NCBI RefSeq assembly: GCF_003097535.1
Contig: NZ_CP029187.1
Location: 1,922,001 to 1,986,000, forward strand
Direction: 5' to 3'
DNA from: Flavobacterium pallidum
GTDB taxonomy: Bacteria > Bacteroidota > Bacteroidia > Flavobacteriales > Flavobacteriaceae
DNA: 64,000 nt
Shown here piece by piece: positions 8,906 to 16,986 of the stretch (position 1 is its first letter; the number at the start of each line of letters is the position of its first letter). The position numbers and the translations under genes are program-made. Under the pieces are notes generated by a model. The model did not search any database. It was not told the DNA's origin and saw only the letters and a list, made by a program, of their open reading frames with translations.

Positions 8906-10782
8906 TACAACAAATAGTTAAATATTATTTCCTTGATTGATTTGAAACTGTTTTCTACATCTACGTTAGTCCAATGCTCCAGATCTAAACTTTGGATACT
9001 TGACTCATCTTGAAATGCCCTCACGAACACGTTAAATGTATGAGGGTGGATGAAGTTCCCTTCGTTACTTTCCTGTATAAGCCTCAATCTTTTTTTCGAG
9101 TATGGATTATTCTGAATACTCCTATTTACAGACGAATCGAGTAAAACCAAATTACCTATGGAATTTGTATCCACATCGTCGGTAAATTTTTCTACGAACT
9201 TTTCGATTTTGTTCCTGAATGAGTCTTGAGCAAATTTTTCCTCGAACTTTTCGATATTAAACCTGTCACTTTCATTTTCAACTCTATATTTATTTATGAA
9301 TTCTATGTAAGATCTAAAATCAGATGCATTTTTGCTCTTTGGAGTCTTTGGGAAAATATGCTCAATATCTCTGTCTAATCTGTGAAATGCAATGGCGGGT
9401 AATTTTAGATTACTCCCTTGCTGCTTTGTGACGTGAATGATGTCAAGCAACAAAAGGATTTTTATCAACTCTTTCTGTGAAAGCGCTTCATCATACCAGT
9501 CTTTTTGATCTAGAAACTCTGCTGGGTCTTCACTAGTGGGAAAGAACTCTTTAAATTTATCTTTATAAAAATCGTGATAATTGCCATGAGTTTTTTCCTC
9601 GAACTTTCCGAGAATTCCTTCTCGAATAATGCCTTTTAATTCATCTATAAACTTTTGTCGGGTTTTATCTTCTTGATTCCATAACTTATAAATTTCTTTG
9701 AAAGAGGCATCTTTTTTTAACTGATTAAAAATATATCCCAAGAAATGATAAATATATTTATCATTGTACCAATCTGTCAAAGTATTGTGCAACTTGATAA
9801 TTTCCAAATAGGTTGTTATTATGTCAAGTTGTCCTTCAATAAATTGAATTTCTAGGCTTTTCCCCTTTGTCTGTGCAAACAAGTAGTATAAATTATTAAT
9901 TGGATATTGCTCACTATCAAATTTGATATCGCCTTTAGATTGTTGAGTTATAAAGCTGCTGAAATAACTTTTAGTTTCTTTGTTGCTCCACCAATTGTTC
10001 AATTCATCAAGTTCCCAGCCTATTCTAACGCGCTCTTCATTGATTTTAATTTGTAACTTTTGATCAGTGTCGTCATGTCCAAATTTAAATTTCGCGACTT
10101 TTGTAATTAATATTGCGCGAATTAGGTCAGAACCATCTAAAGGTATTCTCTTTGAATTAACATTTCCAAATACTTTCTCTTCGTCAGTGTCTTTGAGGTT
10201 ATTCACTATGAACTTTACATTTTCCAGTATTTTAGTTGAGAATTTTTCTTTTTTAAACGAAGGATATTCATCTTCTTTATCTTCAAACCATCCATTTACC
10301 GTTCTGCATGTTGAACATAAGTAAAATATATCCTGATAATTAAACTCTCCATTAGTTTGGGTGTTAAATTCGTCCCAACTCATACGGTATACATCCAAAA
10401 CTCTGTCCAAAATATAAGTTGTCTGAAATTCAAAAGTTTTTGATCTTATTGAATCTTGTGGATAGCTTAATTTATCTCTTATGAGTTCTTTTTCTCCGAG
10501 AAATGACAATATAATATAGAGTGTTGTGAGACGTTGCTGGCCGTCAACTACGTTAAAATAGCTATCTGATTTATTTACTAACGTAATATTTTGTAGACAA
10601 TAAAATTCGTTCTGTTTGCCCTGAAATTTAAAAATGTCATCTAATAAAGTTGTCACTTCGTTTTCAGACCATTTATATCCACGCTGATACTCTGGAATAT
10701 TATAGTGGGTCTTTTTATTCTGAGATAAGAATCCTGACTTACTATCAAATACTTCTGCCACACTATAGATAAAATTACTCAT
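8905..10782 (-). CDS. DUF262-DUF1524 protein (GmrSD-like) embedded in the hsd operon
   Basis: 625 residues from the ATG at 10782; a longer reading would need a TTG start at 10809. The N-terminal DUF262 domain shows IPEYQRGYKW (~29-38) and VVDGQQRLTTLY (~78-89). The C-terminal DUF1524 His-Me-type nuclease motif is DIEHIFPKT (~472-480), followed by IGNLVLLDSSVN and a conserved N...YSKK segment. This is the layout of type IV GmrSD and of SspE, which sense modified phage DNA and cut it. It lies between hsdS and the second DUF262 gene, 86 bases after hsdS, and is AT-rich. Substrate unknown. Confidence 0.88.
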   Translation of the reverse strand: MSNFIYSVAEVFDSKSGFLSQNKKTHYNIPEYQRGYKWSENEVTTLLDDIFKFQGKQNEFYCLQNITLVNKSDSYFNVVDGQQRLTTLYIILSFLGEKELIRDKLSYPQDSIRSKTFEFQTTYILDRVLDVYRMSWDEFNTQTNGEFNYQDIFYLCSTCRTVNGWFEDKEDEYPSFKKEKFSTKILENVKFIVNNLKDTDEEKVFGNVNSKRIPLDGSDLIRAILITKVAKFKFGHDDTDQKLQIKINEERVRIGWELDELNNWWSNKETKSYFSSFITQQSKGDIKFDSEQYPINNLYYLFAQTKGKSLEIQFIEGQLDIITTYLEIIKLHNTLTDWYNDKYIYHFLGYIFNQLKKDASFKEIYKLWNQEDKTRQKFIDELKGIIREGILGKFEEKTHGNYHDFYKDKFKEFFPTSEDPAEFLDQKDWYDEALSQKELIKILLLLDIIHVTKQQGSNLKLPAIAFHRLDRDIEHIFPKTPKSKNASDFRSYIEFINKYRVENESDRFNIEKFEEKFAQDSFRNKIEKFVEKFTDDVDTNSIGNLVLLDSSVNRSIQNNPYSKKRLRLIQESNEGNFIHPHTFNVFVRAFQDESSIQSLDLEHWTNVDVENSFKSIKEIIFNYLL

Positions 10783-10868
10783 AATTAAATTTTTGCTTTG
10801 TGCATCCAAAAAGTTGCCGGATTTATAGTTGACACATTCAAAATGAGGCTAAACATTTTATGCATAGT

Positions 10869-12692
10869 TTAATAATTAAAAATTGTAGGTAAAAACCCAA
10901 TCGCTCTCCCAATATTCCCATCACTAAAAATTTCCCTTTCCAACTTCGCCTTCCATTCCAGCTCCTTCTTAATAATTCCTTTTACGTTCTCTACAGTAAC
11001 AGGCAAATCATTTTTATACAATTCAATCATCGTACTATCCACAGTAGCATATAACTCCAATTCATCATTCGATTTATATTTAAACTGGCTTTCCAGCCAG
11101 TTCATATAATCATTGCTCCAATATTTTTCAAAGTAACCCTTTGCTACAACAATGTTTTGACCTGCAATAAACCCCGTCAGATTACCATTTTTATGGTCAA
11201 CCACATAACCATTTTGGTGTGCAATCTTTTCTGGTCCGGCATACTTTGTTTTAGGATTGTAAGGCCCCGCAGCTTTCCGCAGATAATCTGCTATCTGGTT
11301 GTCAGCATGGCGATGGAATAAATAAGAAAGTTTCGTATAACGTTTCCTGCCTAGTGGATACTTTTCACTGCCAAATCTTTCAGTTAAAACTGATATTAAA
11401 ACTGCTTCTTTGAATTCTTTAGATGCTTCTTTTATTTTGGCTTTTTGTATTGGAATAGTTAATGTTTCTAGCTGTTCTTTGACCTTCTGCACTTCAATCT
11501 TCCCACTCATCAACCGCGGCAATAAAATATCTCGGGATTCTTTGAGAAGACGGTTTTCAATACCAAGATTAATTTTCAAGTTTAGCCAATCATTAAATTT
11601 ATTGATATAATTGTCGATTTCTTTTGGTGGAATAACTATTTCGATTGTGTCTAAGTGTTTTTTTCCTAAGTGTGCTACCGTAGCTCCTGAAATTGTTGCC
11701 TCAAAATACTTAATAGGCTTTACGATTGCTTGTGAAAGATAACCGTGATAAAATTTATCTACTGCTTTTATATTGCAAGAACGCTGAACTAAAAAAGCTT
11801 TTGGCCCCGACCAATTATTTATATAGAACTCGCCGTCCATACCAACTAATAAATCTCCCTTTTTTACTAAAAATTTATCGTTAACTTTCTCTGTTGTGAA
11901 ATCATTTGTGTTGGAATTTGGAATATTTCTAATACGTATTATTGGCATACCCTTTTTATCTGTGTTGAACTGATTTGCTTTAAAAGCAAAACCATTGCTT
12001 ATTTCAGCGATATCAACAAGCATCTTCCTTTCCCACCCCTCCGGCAACCCATTCTGCCCAACCTCCAACTGCACCCCATTCACCCTAAACTTCACAAACC
12101 ACTCCTCATAAGTCCGCTGCGCCAATTCTTCAAGCAGCTTAATACGTTTCAAATTGTTTTCTATTAGATCGTCGTATTGCGACAGTATATATCCTATTTT
12201 TTGTTGAACATCAAAATTAGGAAGGGCAATTTTAAATTTTCTGATTGAACCTAACGTAATACTTGCTTGATTTGCTGCTCCTTGAGCTGTGCTTAAATTG
12301 TAAAACTTGAAGCTTTCATCTTTCAGCCTGTAAAACAAAAAATCGCTATCCACGTTTTCAAGGGGAACAATTTTCACAATATTCTGATTGAGCAATGCAT
12401 TTTCTAGTTGTTTTGGTACTCTAACAACTTTACCAACAATTGATGCTGGATTGCTTTGCCACGAACCAACAGTTTGGATCAAAATGTCTTTGTGCCGTAG
12501 TTTATATTTATGAAATTTACCTGCCTCATCATCAGAATAATATAACAAATCATCAGTAGAAATTGAATCACTTGTAAAATTTGAAGCTCTAACAATAGGT
12601 GTTCCTTCTTTAACGTATAAACTACTTTTAAAAGCATTACCTTTTAATGTAGTCATTATTCCCCCCAACTCAACTTCTTGATATTCTCTCAT
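10869..12692 (-). CDS. hsdS: Type I restriction enzyme, specificity subunit HsdS with C-terminal extension
   Basis: 607 residues, longer than the usual ~400-450. Two target-recognition domains: residues ~1-160 and ~225-370, each followed by a conserved helical spacer (first spacer ...RIKLLEELAQRTYEEWFVKFR; second ...ESRDILLPRLMSGKIEV). HsdS sets the sequence recognised by the methylase and the nuclease. After ~400 there is an extra domain of about 200 residues (LTERFGSEKYPLGRKRYTKL ... RKAAGPYNPKTKYAGPEKIA) resembling the winged-helix Panacea/SocA-like module (inference). Overlaps hsdM by 4 bases. The spacer region is richer in G+C than the AT-rich recognition domains, fitting recombinational swapping. 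Confidence 0.92.
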   Translation of the reverse strand: MREYQEVELGGIMTTLKGNAFKSSLYVKEGTPIVRASNFTSDSISTDDLLYYSDDEAGKFHKYKLRHKDILIQTVGSWQSNPASIVGKVVRVPKQLENALLNQNIVKIVPLENVDSDFLFYRLKDESFKFYNLSTAQGAANQASITLGSIRKFKIALPNFDVQQKIGYILSQYDDLIENNLKRIKLLEELAQRTYEEWFVKFRVNGVQLEVGQNGLPEGWERKMLVDIAEISNGFAFKANQFNTDKKGMPIIRIRNIPNSNTNDFTTEKVNDKFLVKKGDLLVGMDGEFYINNWSGPKAFLVQRSCNIKAVDKFYHGYLSQAIVKPIKYFEATISGATVAHLGKKHLDTIEIVIPPKEIDNYINKFNDWLNLKINLGIENRLLKESRDILLPRLMSGKIEVQKVKEQLETLTIPIQKAKIKEASKEFKEAVLISVLTERFGSEKYPLGRKRYTKLSYLFHRHADNQIADYLRKAAGPYNPKTKYAGPEKIAHQNGYVVDHKNGNLTGFIAGQNIVVAKGYFEKYWSNDYMNWLESQFKYKSNDELELYATVDSTMIELYKNDLPVTVENVKGIIKKELEWKAKLEREIFSDGNIGRAIGFLPTIFNY

Positions 12693-14257
12693 ATCAATTC
12701 CTTTAAATTTTCAGAAATAGTCTTACTCAAAACCAAAGCCTCTGCATTCAAAACATCCAATTCCTCCTGTATTTCAATCAACCGTGTTTTATAATCAAAA
12801 TCCTCATCCAATGACAAAGTCACCCCCACAAAACGCCCAGGCGTCAGGCTGTAATCATTCTCCGCCACTTCTTCAACAGTTACAATCTTGCACAGCCCTT
12901 CAATGTCCGTATATTGGCTTTCAGGAAAGCGCTCATTAAACCATTCATTATTCCCGGCAACTTCCGGCTTCTCGCCGCGGTACATTTGCATGATTGCCGT
13001 CAAACCTTCCAGCTGGTCATCACTAAAATCATTAATTGTCGTACTTACTTTGCGGAACACATTACGTGCATCAATCATCAGTATCTTATTCTTATTCTCC
13101 GGCTTTTTGCCCTTATCATAAAACCATAAGTGGCATGGCAGTGAACGCGTATAAAAGAAATTATTCGAGATAGAGACAATACAATCCACAGCGCCGCTTT
13201 CAATCAGTTGCTTCCGGATCAGTTTTTCACTATGCCCGGCATCAGTTGCAGAACTCGCCATGACAAATCCCGCACGGCCTGTAGCATTGAGGTAACTGTA
13301 AAAATACTGCATCCACATATAGTTCGCATTATCACTCTTCGGCAACCCAAACGGCAATCGCGGATCTTCTTTCACAAAATCCCTGTTCTTGTCCACTTTA
13401 TTTACGTTAAACGGCGGGTTCGCCATGACGAAATCGCACTTCTCAAACAAGTAGTGCGGGTCGCTGTAAAAGCTGTTCGCTTCAATGATTTTACCCTCAA
13501 TACCGTGAATTGCTAGGTTAATTTTAGCAAGTCGGGTGTTGTTGGTTTTCTGCTCGGTACCATAGCAGGTAATCGCCTCATTCACACCTTTGCTCGTATG
13601 GTCTTTTACAAAATAGCCTGTCTGCACAAACATACCGCCCGAGCCACATGCCGGGTCATGGATAATACCATGGTCAGGCTGTATAAAGTTTACTATCAGT
13701 TTCACAAGGCTTGGTGGCGTAAAGAACTCACCACCTTCCTGTGCACCCGCTCCCTGCATTGAAAACTTCATCAGGAAATATTCATATATCCTTCCAAAGA
13801 CATCTCCTGTAGCTTTTTTTACCGCATCCTTATTAAATACACGAATCAGGTCGCGCAAAAGGTCACTTTCAAATTCCTGGTAATTCTTAGGAAGGTTACC
13901 CTGTAAATCAGGATATTCCGTTTCAATGGTTTTCATCGCATTGTTTATAGCCTCAGCGATATCTGCACCCTCGGGTAAGTTGGCTAAGTATTCATATTTT
14001 GCCTCATTAGGCAGCATGATGGCTCCGGCAGCAAGGAAATCTTCTTTGGTTGCAGCACGTTTGCCTCTTGGCCCGTCCGGGATATTGGCTTCAACTGCCG
14101 GTCTGGCTTCCTCATATTTATTCTGTGCAAAGCGAAGTAAAACAAGTCCCAATACAGGGTCTTTATATTCGGCAGCGGTTAACTTACTGTTTGCTCTTAG
14201 CGAATCGGCAGCATCCCATAGTTCTTTTTCAAGTTGCTTGATTTGGTCTTGGGTCAT
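12689..14257 (-). CDS. hsdM: Type I restriction enzyme, DNA methyltransferase subunit HsdM
   Basis: 522-residue adenine-N6 methyltransferase subunit, normal length. Helical HsdM_N domain at ~10-140, SAM-binding motif I DPACGSGG (201-208), and catalytic motif IV NPPF (280-283) in DFVMANPPFNVNK. It methylates the host sites together with HsdS and supplies the core of the restriction complex with HsdR. First gene of the minus-strand operon, with its stop overlapping the hsdS start by 4 bases. No clear TAnnTTTG element was found upstream; a weak TACTTTTA lies near 14290. Confidence 0.95.
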   Translation of the reverse strand: MTQDQIKQLEKELWDAADSLRANSKLTAAEYKDPVLGLVLLRFAQNKYEEARPAVEANIPDGPRGKRAATKEDFLAAGAIMLPNEAKYEYLANLPEGADIAEAINNAMKTIETEYPDLQGNLPKNYQEFESDLLRDLIRVFNKDAVKKATGDVFGRIYEYFLMKFSMQGAGAQEGGEFFTPPSLVKLIVNFIQPDHGIIHDPACGSGGMFVQTGYFVKDHTSKGVNEAITCYGTEQKTNNTRLAKINLAIHGIEGKIIEANSFYSDPHYLFEKCDFVMANPPFNVNKVDKNRDFVKEDPRLPFGLPKSDNANYMWMQYFYSYLNATGRAGFVMASSATDAGHSEKLIRKQLIESGAVDCIVSISNNFFYTRSLPCHLWFYDKGKKPENKNKILMIDARNVFRKVSTTINDFSDDQLEGLTAIMQMYRGEKPEVAGNNEWFNERFPESQYTDIEGLCKIVTVEEVAENDYSLTPGRFVGVTLSLDEDFDYKTRLIEIQEELDVLNAEALVLSKTISENLKELI

Positions 14258-14366
14258 TGTAATCTTTATGAATTGATTTTGCTGCTAAAAGTAGGACTTT
14301 GGGTTTCCAAAAGCAAACGTCCGGAAGCCTAATTAACATTAGTGAATGACGAATATCAGTAAACTT

Positions 14367-14597
14367 TCATTTCTCATTTACTGCCCTGATCAAACTTTCG
14401 GTCCTTTTGTCTGCCCTTGCATTCTGCAAAGAAATCAAAGCCCACACCGCAGCTGGAATCCAGCCAATGAGCGTAATCTGAAGTAATAGGCAAATAACAG
14501 CAGTAATAATCCTGCCCCTGAAAAGGAAAGATAAAAAAGGAAAAAAAATGGCTATTAATGTCATTGGGTTTGATTTTAATTGTTTGAGCCCAAACAT
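14367..14597 (-). CDS. YqaE/Pmp3-like small membrane protein
   Basis: 76 residues with two hydrophobic helices: MTLIAIFFPFLSFLFRG and the segment around ITAVICLLLQITLIGWIPAA, ending in a charged tail. The FPF...G-x-x-W-IPA-x-x-W-A pattern is that of the YqaE/Pmp3 family, small hydrophobic proteins linked to membrane potential and stress. Translation may instead begin at an internal ATG (14564), which would give a more typical ~65-residue product. Stands alone between the hsd operon and two terminators. Confidence 0.6.
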   Translation of the reverse strand: MFGLKQLKSNPMTLIAIFFPFLSFLFRGRIITAVICLLLQITLIGWIPAAVWALISLQNARADKRTESLIRAVNEK

Positions 14598-14611
14598 AAT
14601 AACTTTCCAAT

Positions 14612-14641
14612 TACAAAAAAATACCCACTAGGGGGTATTTT
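14612..14641 (-). terminator. Second terminator after the gene at 14694
   Basis: Perfect 9-bp stem AAAATACCC (14618-14626) / GGGTATTTT (14633-14641) with a 6-base loop. On the minus strand the stem is followed by a run of seven T, so it should stop transcription coming from 14694. Confidence 0.6.
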
Positions 14642-14648
14642 ACAAATA

Positions 14649-14675
14649 AAAAGCGCCCCTTTCAAAGGCGCTTTT
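14649..14675 (-). terminator. Terminator after the gene at 14694
   Basis: AAAAGCGCC / GGCGCTTTT stem with a loop of about 9 bases, just beyond the stop at 14694. The stem is followed by T-rich sequence on the minus strand and could work in both directions. It is in tandem with the hairpin at 14612-14641. Confidence 0.7.
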
Positions 14676-14693
14676 CAATCAGCAGAACAGCTT

Positions 14694-15443
14694 TTATGCC
14701 ACATCAATAACCGTCAATGCATTAAACTGTCCGTTGCTTAATGCATACTGTATCCCGTTCATCTCCTGGTAAAATTCCATGAGCAGCAGGTACAGTACCG
14801 TACCCGTCCCGGCAGGTACGCCAGTAGGAGTGAGGGTCACATTTCCGATTGCAGCACTAAGGGCAAGATTCACTACAGGGCTGTACGTGATGGCCCGCTC
14901 CCCGGTATGGAAATTCAGGTTCAGGAACGCCGCCCGGAACGAAACATGTGTAGCATGCGGGGGTGCAACAACCTGCTCAGCAGGGATCAGGTCGGTAATG
15001 ACGATCTTTCCTGAAGCTTTAGTAAGTGCATAGGGTGCCATGAGCGCTTGTGGCAGCGACACTTGTCCGTTAAACTCAAAACCCTTAAGGAGTTCCTTGC
15101 CCGCTACAGTATTCAGTCCGTGGTAAACCTGCCGTTGCCCGCGTACCGAATTCACATCCAAAGCCTTGATGCCGGTCATGGTTTGCATCAGCCTGATGTT
15201 CATAGTGCCTTCTTTGGCCTTGTTAATCAGTACGCCACAGGAATCCCGCAGCAGCTTGCCCGCACTCGCAACCATTCCAAACTCTACGCCGTTCTCACGG
15301 GTACGTTTGAATTTCGGGTCGGTCATAATGCGGTGCTTGCTCACGCCACCTTTCTGCCTTAAAAGATATTCATCTTTTCTCTTAAAAAAGGAAATGTCAT
15401 CGATCTTTCCTTCAACCTTTAAAAATCCGCGTTGTTTCGCCAT
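14694..15443 (-). CDS. Conserved Bacteroidota hypothetical protein (MAKQ-type)
   Basis: Predicted 249 residues from MAKQRGFLKVEGKIDDISFF. The N-terminal pattern (GFLKVEG..DDISFFKRKDEYLLRQKGG, then D-P-K-F-K-R-T-R-E-N) recurs in many uncharacterised Bacteroidota proteins that I recall but cannot name. The C-terminal half looks beta-rich. The start at 15443 follows an AT-rich leader nearly identical to that of the lipoprotein gene at 1227. Ends at two tandem terminators. Function unknown; a structural or phage-derived role is possible. Confidence 0.65.
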   Translation of the reverse strand: MAKQRGFLKVEGKIDDISFFKRKDEYLLRQKGGVSKHRIMTDPKFKRTRENGVEFGMVASAGKLLRDSCGVLINKAKEGTMNIRLMQTMTGIKALDVNSVRGQRQVYHGLNTVAGKELLKGFEFNGQVSLPQALMAPYALTKASGKIVITDLIPAEQVVAPPHATHVSFRAAFLNLNFHTGERAITYSPVVNLALSAAIGNVTLTPTGVPAGTGTVLYLLLMEFYQEMNGIQYALSNGQFNALTVIDVA

Positions 15444-15723
15444 GATAAAAAAAATTAAAATTAATAATGGCACAAAGGAATATCCTTAATATGCTGGTTT
15501 CCAAATCGCTTGTTCCGTTTGGTTCGGGTTAGTTCCGAATAAATGCATTTATGTACAATTTAGCCGCACTTTTAAAATATCATAGGCGTTTTAAAGAGGT
15601 AATAATTTCATATATCTATTTAATAAATGTTAATTTATTCTCAATGAGTGCGTTTTATTATTAATTCCTTTAGAAATTAGCTACGTATTTAATGATAGTA
15701 CTAGCTCAAGCTCGCACGTCCCC

Positions 15724-15832
15724 GCGGCTGTAAAGCAGTTTTGATGAGGTATCAAAGCGGTACTAATGCGGTACTAATACGGTACTAGTGCGGTACTAAA
15801 GCGGTACTGGTGCGGAATAAAGCGGTAAATGA
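15724..15832. repeat. 11-bp tandem repeat array (consensus GCGGTACTAAT)
   Basis: Clear units of 11 bp lie at 15757, 15768, 15779, 15790 and 15801, followed by a 10-bp unit at 15812 and a degenerate one at 15822. Three more degenerate units precede them (15724, 15735, 15746), giving about ten in all. The unit length is close to one helical turn, so the GTAC cores would face the same side of the DNA. It lies in the 448-bp gap between the divergent genes at 15443 and 15892; the rest of that gap is AT-rich with no gene seen. Confidence 0.85.
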
Positions 15833-15891
15833 ATAATCCAAATACCAAATACAACTTAGAAAAAAATTACTAACCAATAAACAAACAAAAC

Positions 15892-16098
15892 ATGGGACAG
15901 CTAGAAGGCACATCAAGGTTGTGCATCCACACCAAAGACATGGTGCTCCTCACAGGTTACAGCGAAGGCTACTGCCGAAGGGTCATCAGGGAAATCCGAA
16001 CCAGGAATAACAAGAAAAGGCACCAGCCCGTTACCATATCAGAATTCTGCAGCTACCTCGGCTTCGAAGAGGAAGCTGTCCGCAAAAGGCTATACTAA
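15892..16098 (+). CDS. Small putative DNA-binding protein
   Basis: 68 residues, basic and helical: CIHTKDMVLLTGYSEGYCRR, then a basic linker (RTRNNKKRHQPV) and a second helical segment (TISEFCSYLGFEEEAVRKRL). The layout resembles two short helix-turn-helix units, a type of small protein frequent in Bacteroidota. It begins 59 bases after the 11-bp repeat array, which it might bind (inference). No named family assigned. Confidence 0.55.
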   Translation: MGQLEGTSRLCIHTKDMVLLTGYSEGYCRRVIREIRTRNNKKRHQPVTISEFCSYLGFEEEAVRKRLY

Positions 16099-16145
16099 TC
16101 TAAACATGTCCCATCACAATCCCCTCATGCCGGAGAGAAGTCGCC

Positions 16146-16209
16146 ACCAATCCCCTCCCCATAACAGAGTCCTCACTAATCCCCTCCCCCGGAGGGGTGG
16201 CCGCAGGCC
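16146..16209. repeat. GC-rich direct repeat and paired hairpins
   Basis: AATCCCCTCCCC occurs twice (~16149 and ~16178). The second copy forms CCCCTCC-CCC-GGAGGGG (16181-16197), directly followed by GGCC-GCA-GGCC (16199-16209). This base composition contrasts sharply with the AT-rich surroundings, as in REP-like dispersed elements. The gap 16099-16347 holds no gene that I can support. Confidence 0.5.
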
Positions 16210-16347
16210 GGGGTGGTTATCAAGACGCACCACAACCTCACATTAAAAGTGGCACCCATCATTCAAAAACTGTAAAACACCCCTGCAATACTGTAACCAT
16301 ACAATCTGCCCATATCGTAAATTTGATTCCATAAAAAACAAATCATT

Positions 16348-16530
16348 ATGGAATTCAGCGAAAACGACAAAGCAGGGTACAGGGGTGTCATTGCCGTAAA
16401 CCTGGACAACAAGGAAGAAGTGGCGCATTGGATGGAGCACTGGGATGTTACCGAAACGCAACTGCGCGAAGCTGTAGCCGGTTGTGACAGCAACCTGGTC
16501 AGTGCGATTGCGGCTTACCTGAAGAGATAA
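16348..16530 (+). CDS. DUF3606 family protein
   Basis: 60 residues. The pattern V-N-x-x-x-x-E-E-V-x-x-W, then W-D-V-T-E-T-Q-L-R-E-A-V and a C-terminal A-I-A-A-Y-L-K-R matches the small DUF3606 family, which is widespread in Proteobacteria and Bacteroidota and has no firm function. Its segments are consistent with a helical fold. Stands alone; no clear operon partner. Confidence 0.7.
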   Translation: MEFSENDKAGYRGVIAVNLDNKEEVAHWMEHWDVTETQLREAVAGCDSNLVSAIAAYLKR

Positions 16531-16670
16531 TACTCCGTTGTAAGATTCCGAAGTCGCTTAAACTATAGGCATGTTCCTGTATTTGTAAAAACTTGACTGG
16601 CCCGGTAGCGTCATTTCCAAATCATAAACTTTCATTTTTTATTCATAACACCGGCCCCAACGGCATCCTC

Positions 16671-16678
16671 TATTTTTG
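16671..16678 (+). promoter_or_regulatory. -7 element for the 48-residue gene at 16701
   Basis: TATTTTTG matches TAnnTTTG and lies 22 bases before the ATG at 16701. No good TTG at the expected -33 distance. Confidence 0.4.
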
Positions 16679-16700
16679 CTTGAAACAAAGCAACAGCACC

Positions 16701-16847
16701 ATGAAAGCACAACATACTTACAACGGATTCGAAGCCTACGAGCACCTGATGGTCATCAGCGCCAATGAAGATCATAATGAAGATGTGAATGCCACGCCAC
16801 ACTCTTTTGAGGATTGGGATTTATTCTTCCCGGACACGGCGTTTTAA
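16701..16847 (+). CDS. Very small acidic protein, unknown
   Basis: 48 residues from MKAQHTYNGFEAYEHLMVIS; acidic, ending in DLFFPDTAF. This start is chosen because it follows a TATTTTTG element at a plausible distance, whereas the longer frame would begin upstream of that element. No homologous family recognised. A hairpin terminator lies at 16904-16929. Confidence 0.4.
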   Translation: MKAQHTYNGFEAYEHLMVISANEDHNEDVNATPHSFEDWDLFFPDTAF

Positions 16848-16903
16848 CGAAACCTATTAAGCCACTGACAATAGGTCCGGCGATTGATGCCAATACTAAA
16901 TGA

Positions 16904-16929
16904 AAAGCCCGCAAATCAATGCAGGCTTT
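16904..16929 (+). terminator. Hairpin terminator candidate after the gene at 16701
   Basis: AAAGCCCGC / GCAGGCTTT with one mismatch and an 8-base loop. The T-run is weak (TTTCTC). Confidence 0.4.
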
Positions 16930-16986
16930 CTCACAATATAGTAATTTCAAATTCTAAAGTGAACTGTCAGAAACAATCCGCATCTT

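Noticed and set aside
10783-10809. TTG start giving nine extra residues on the DUF262-DUF1524 protein
   Set aside because: An ATG nine codons later starts the conserved part directly; nothing supports the extension.
3598-14257. BREX or DISARM system
   Set aside because: No pglX/brxC/brxL or drm genes; the core is a complete hsdMSR set.
15724-15832. CRISPR array
   Set aside because: Units are 11 bp in direct tandem without spacers, and no cas genes are in the window.
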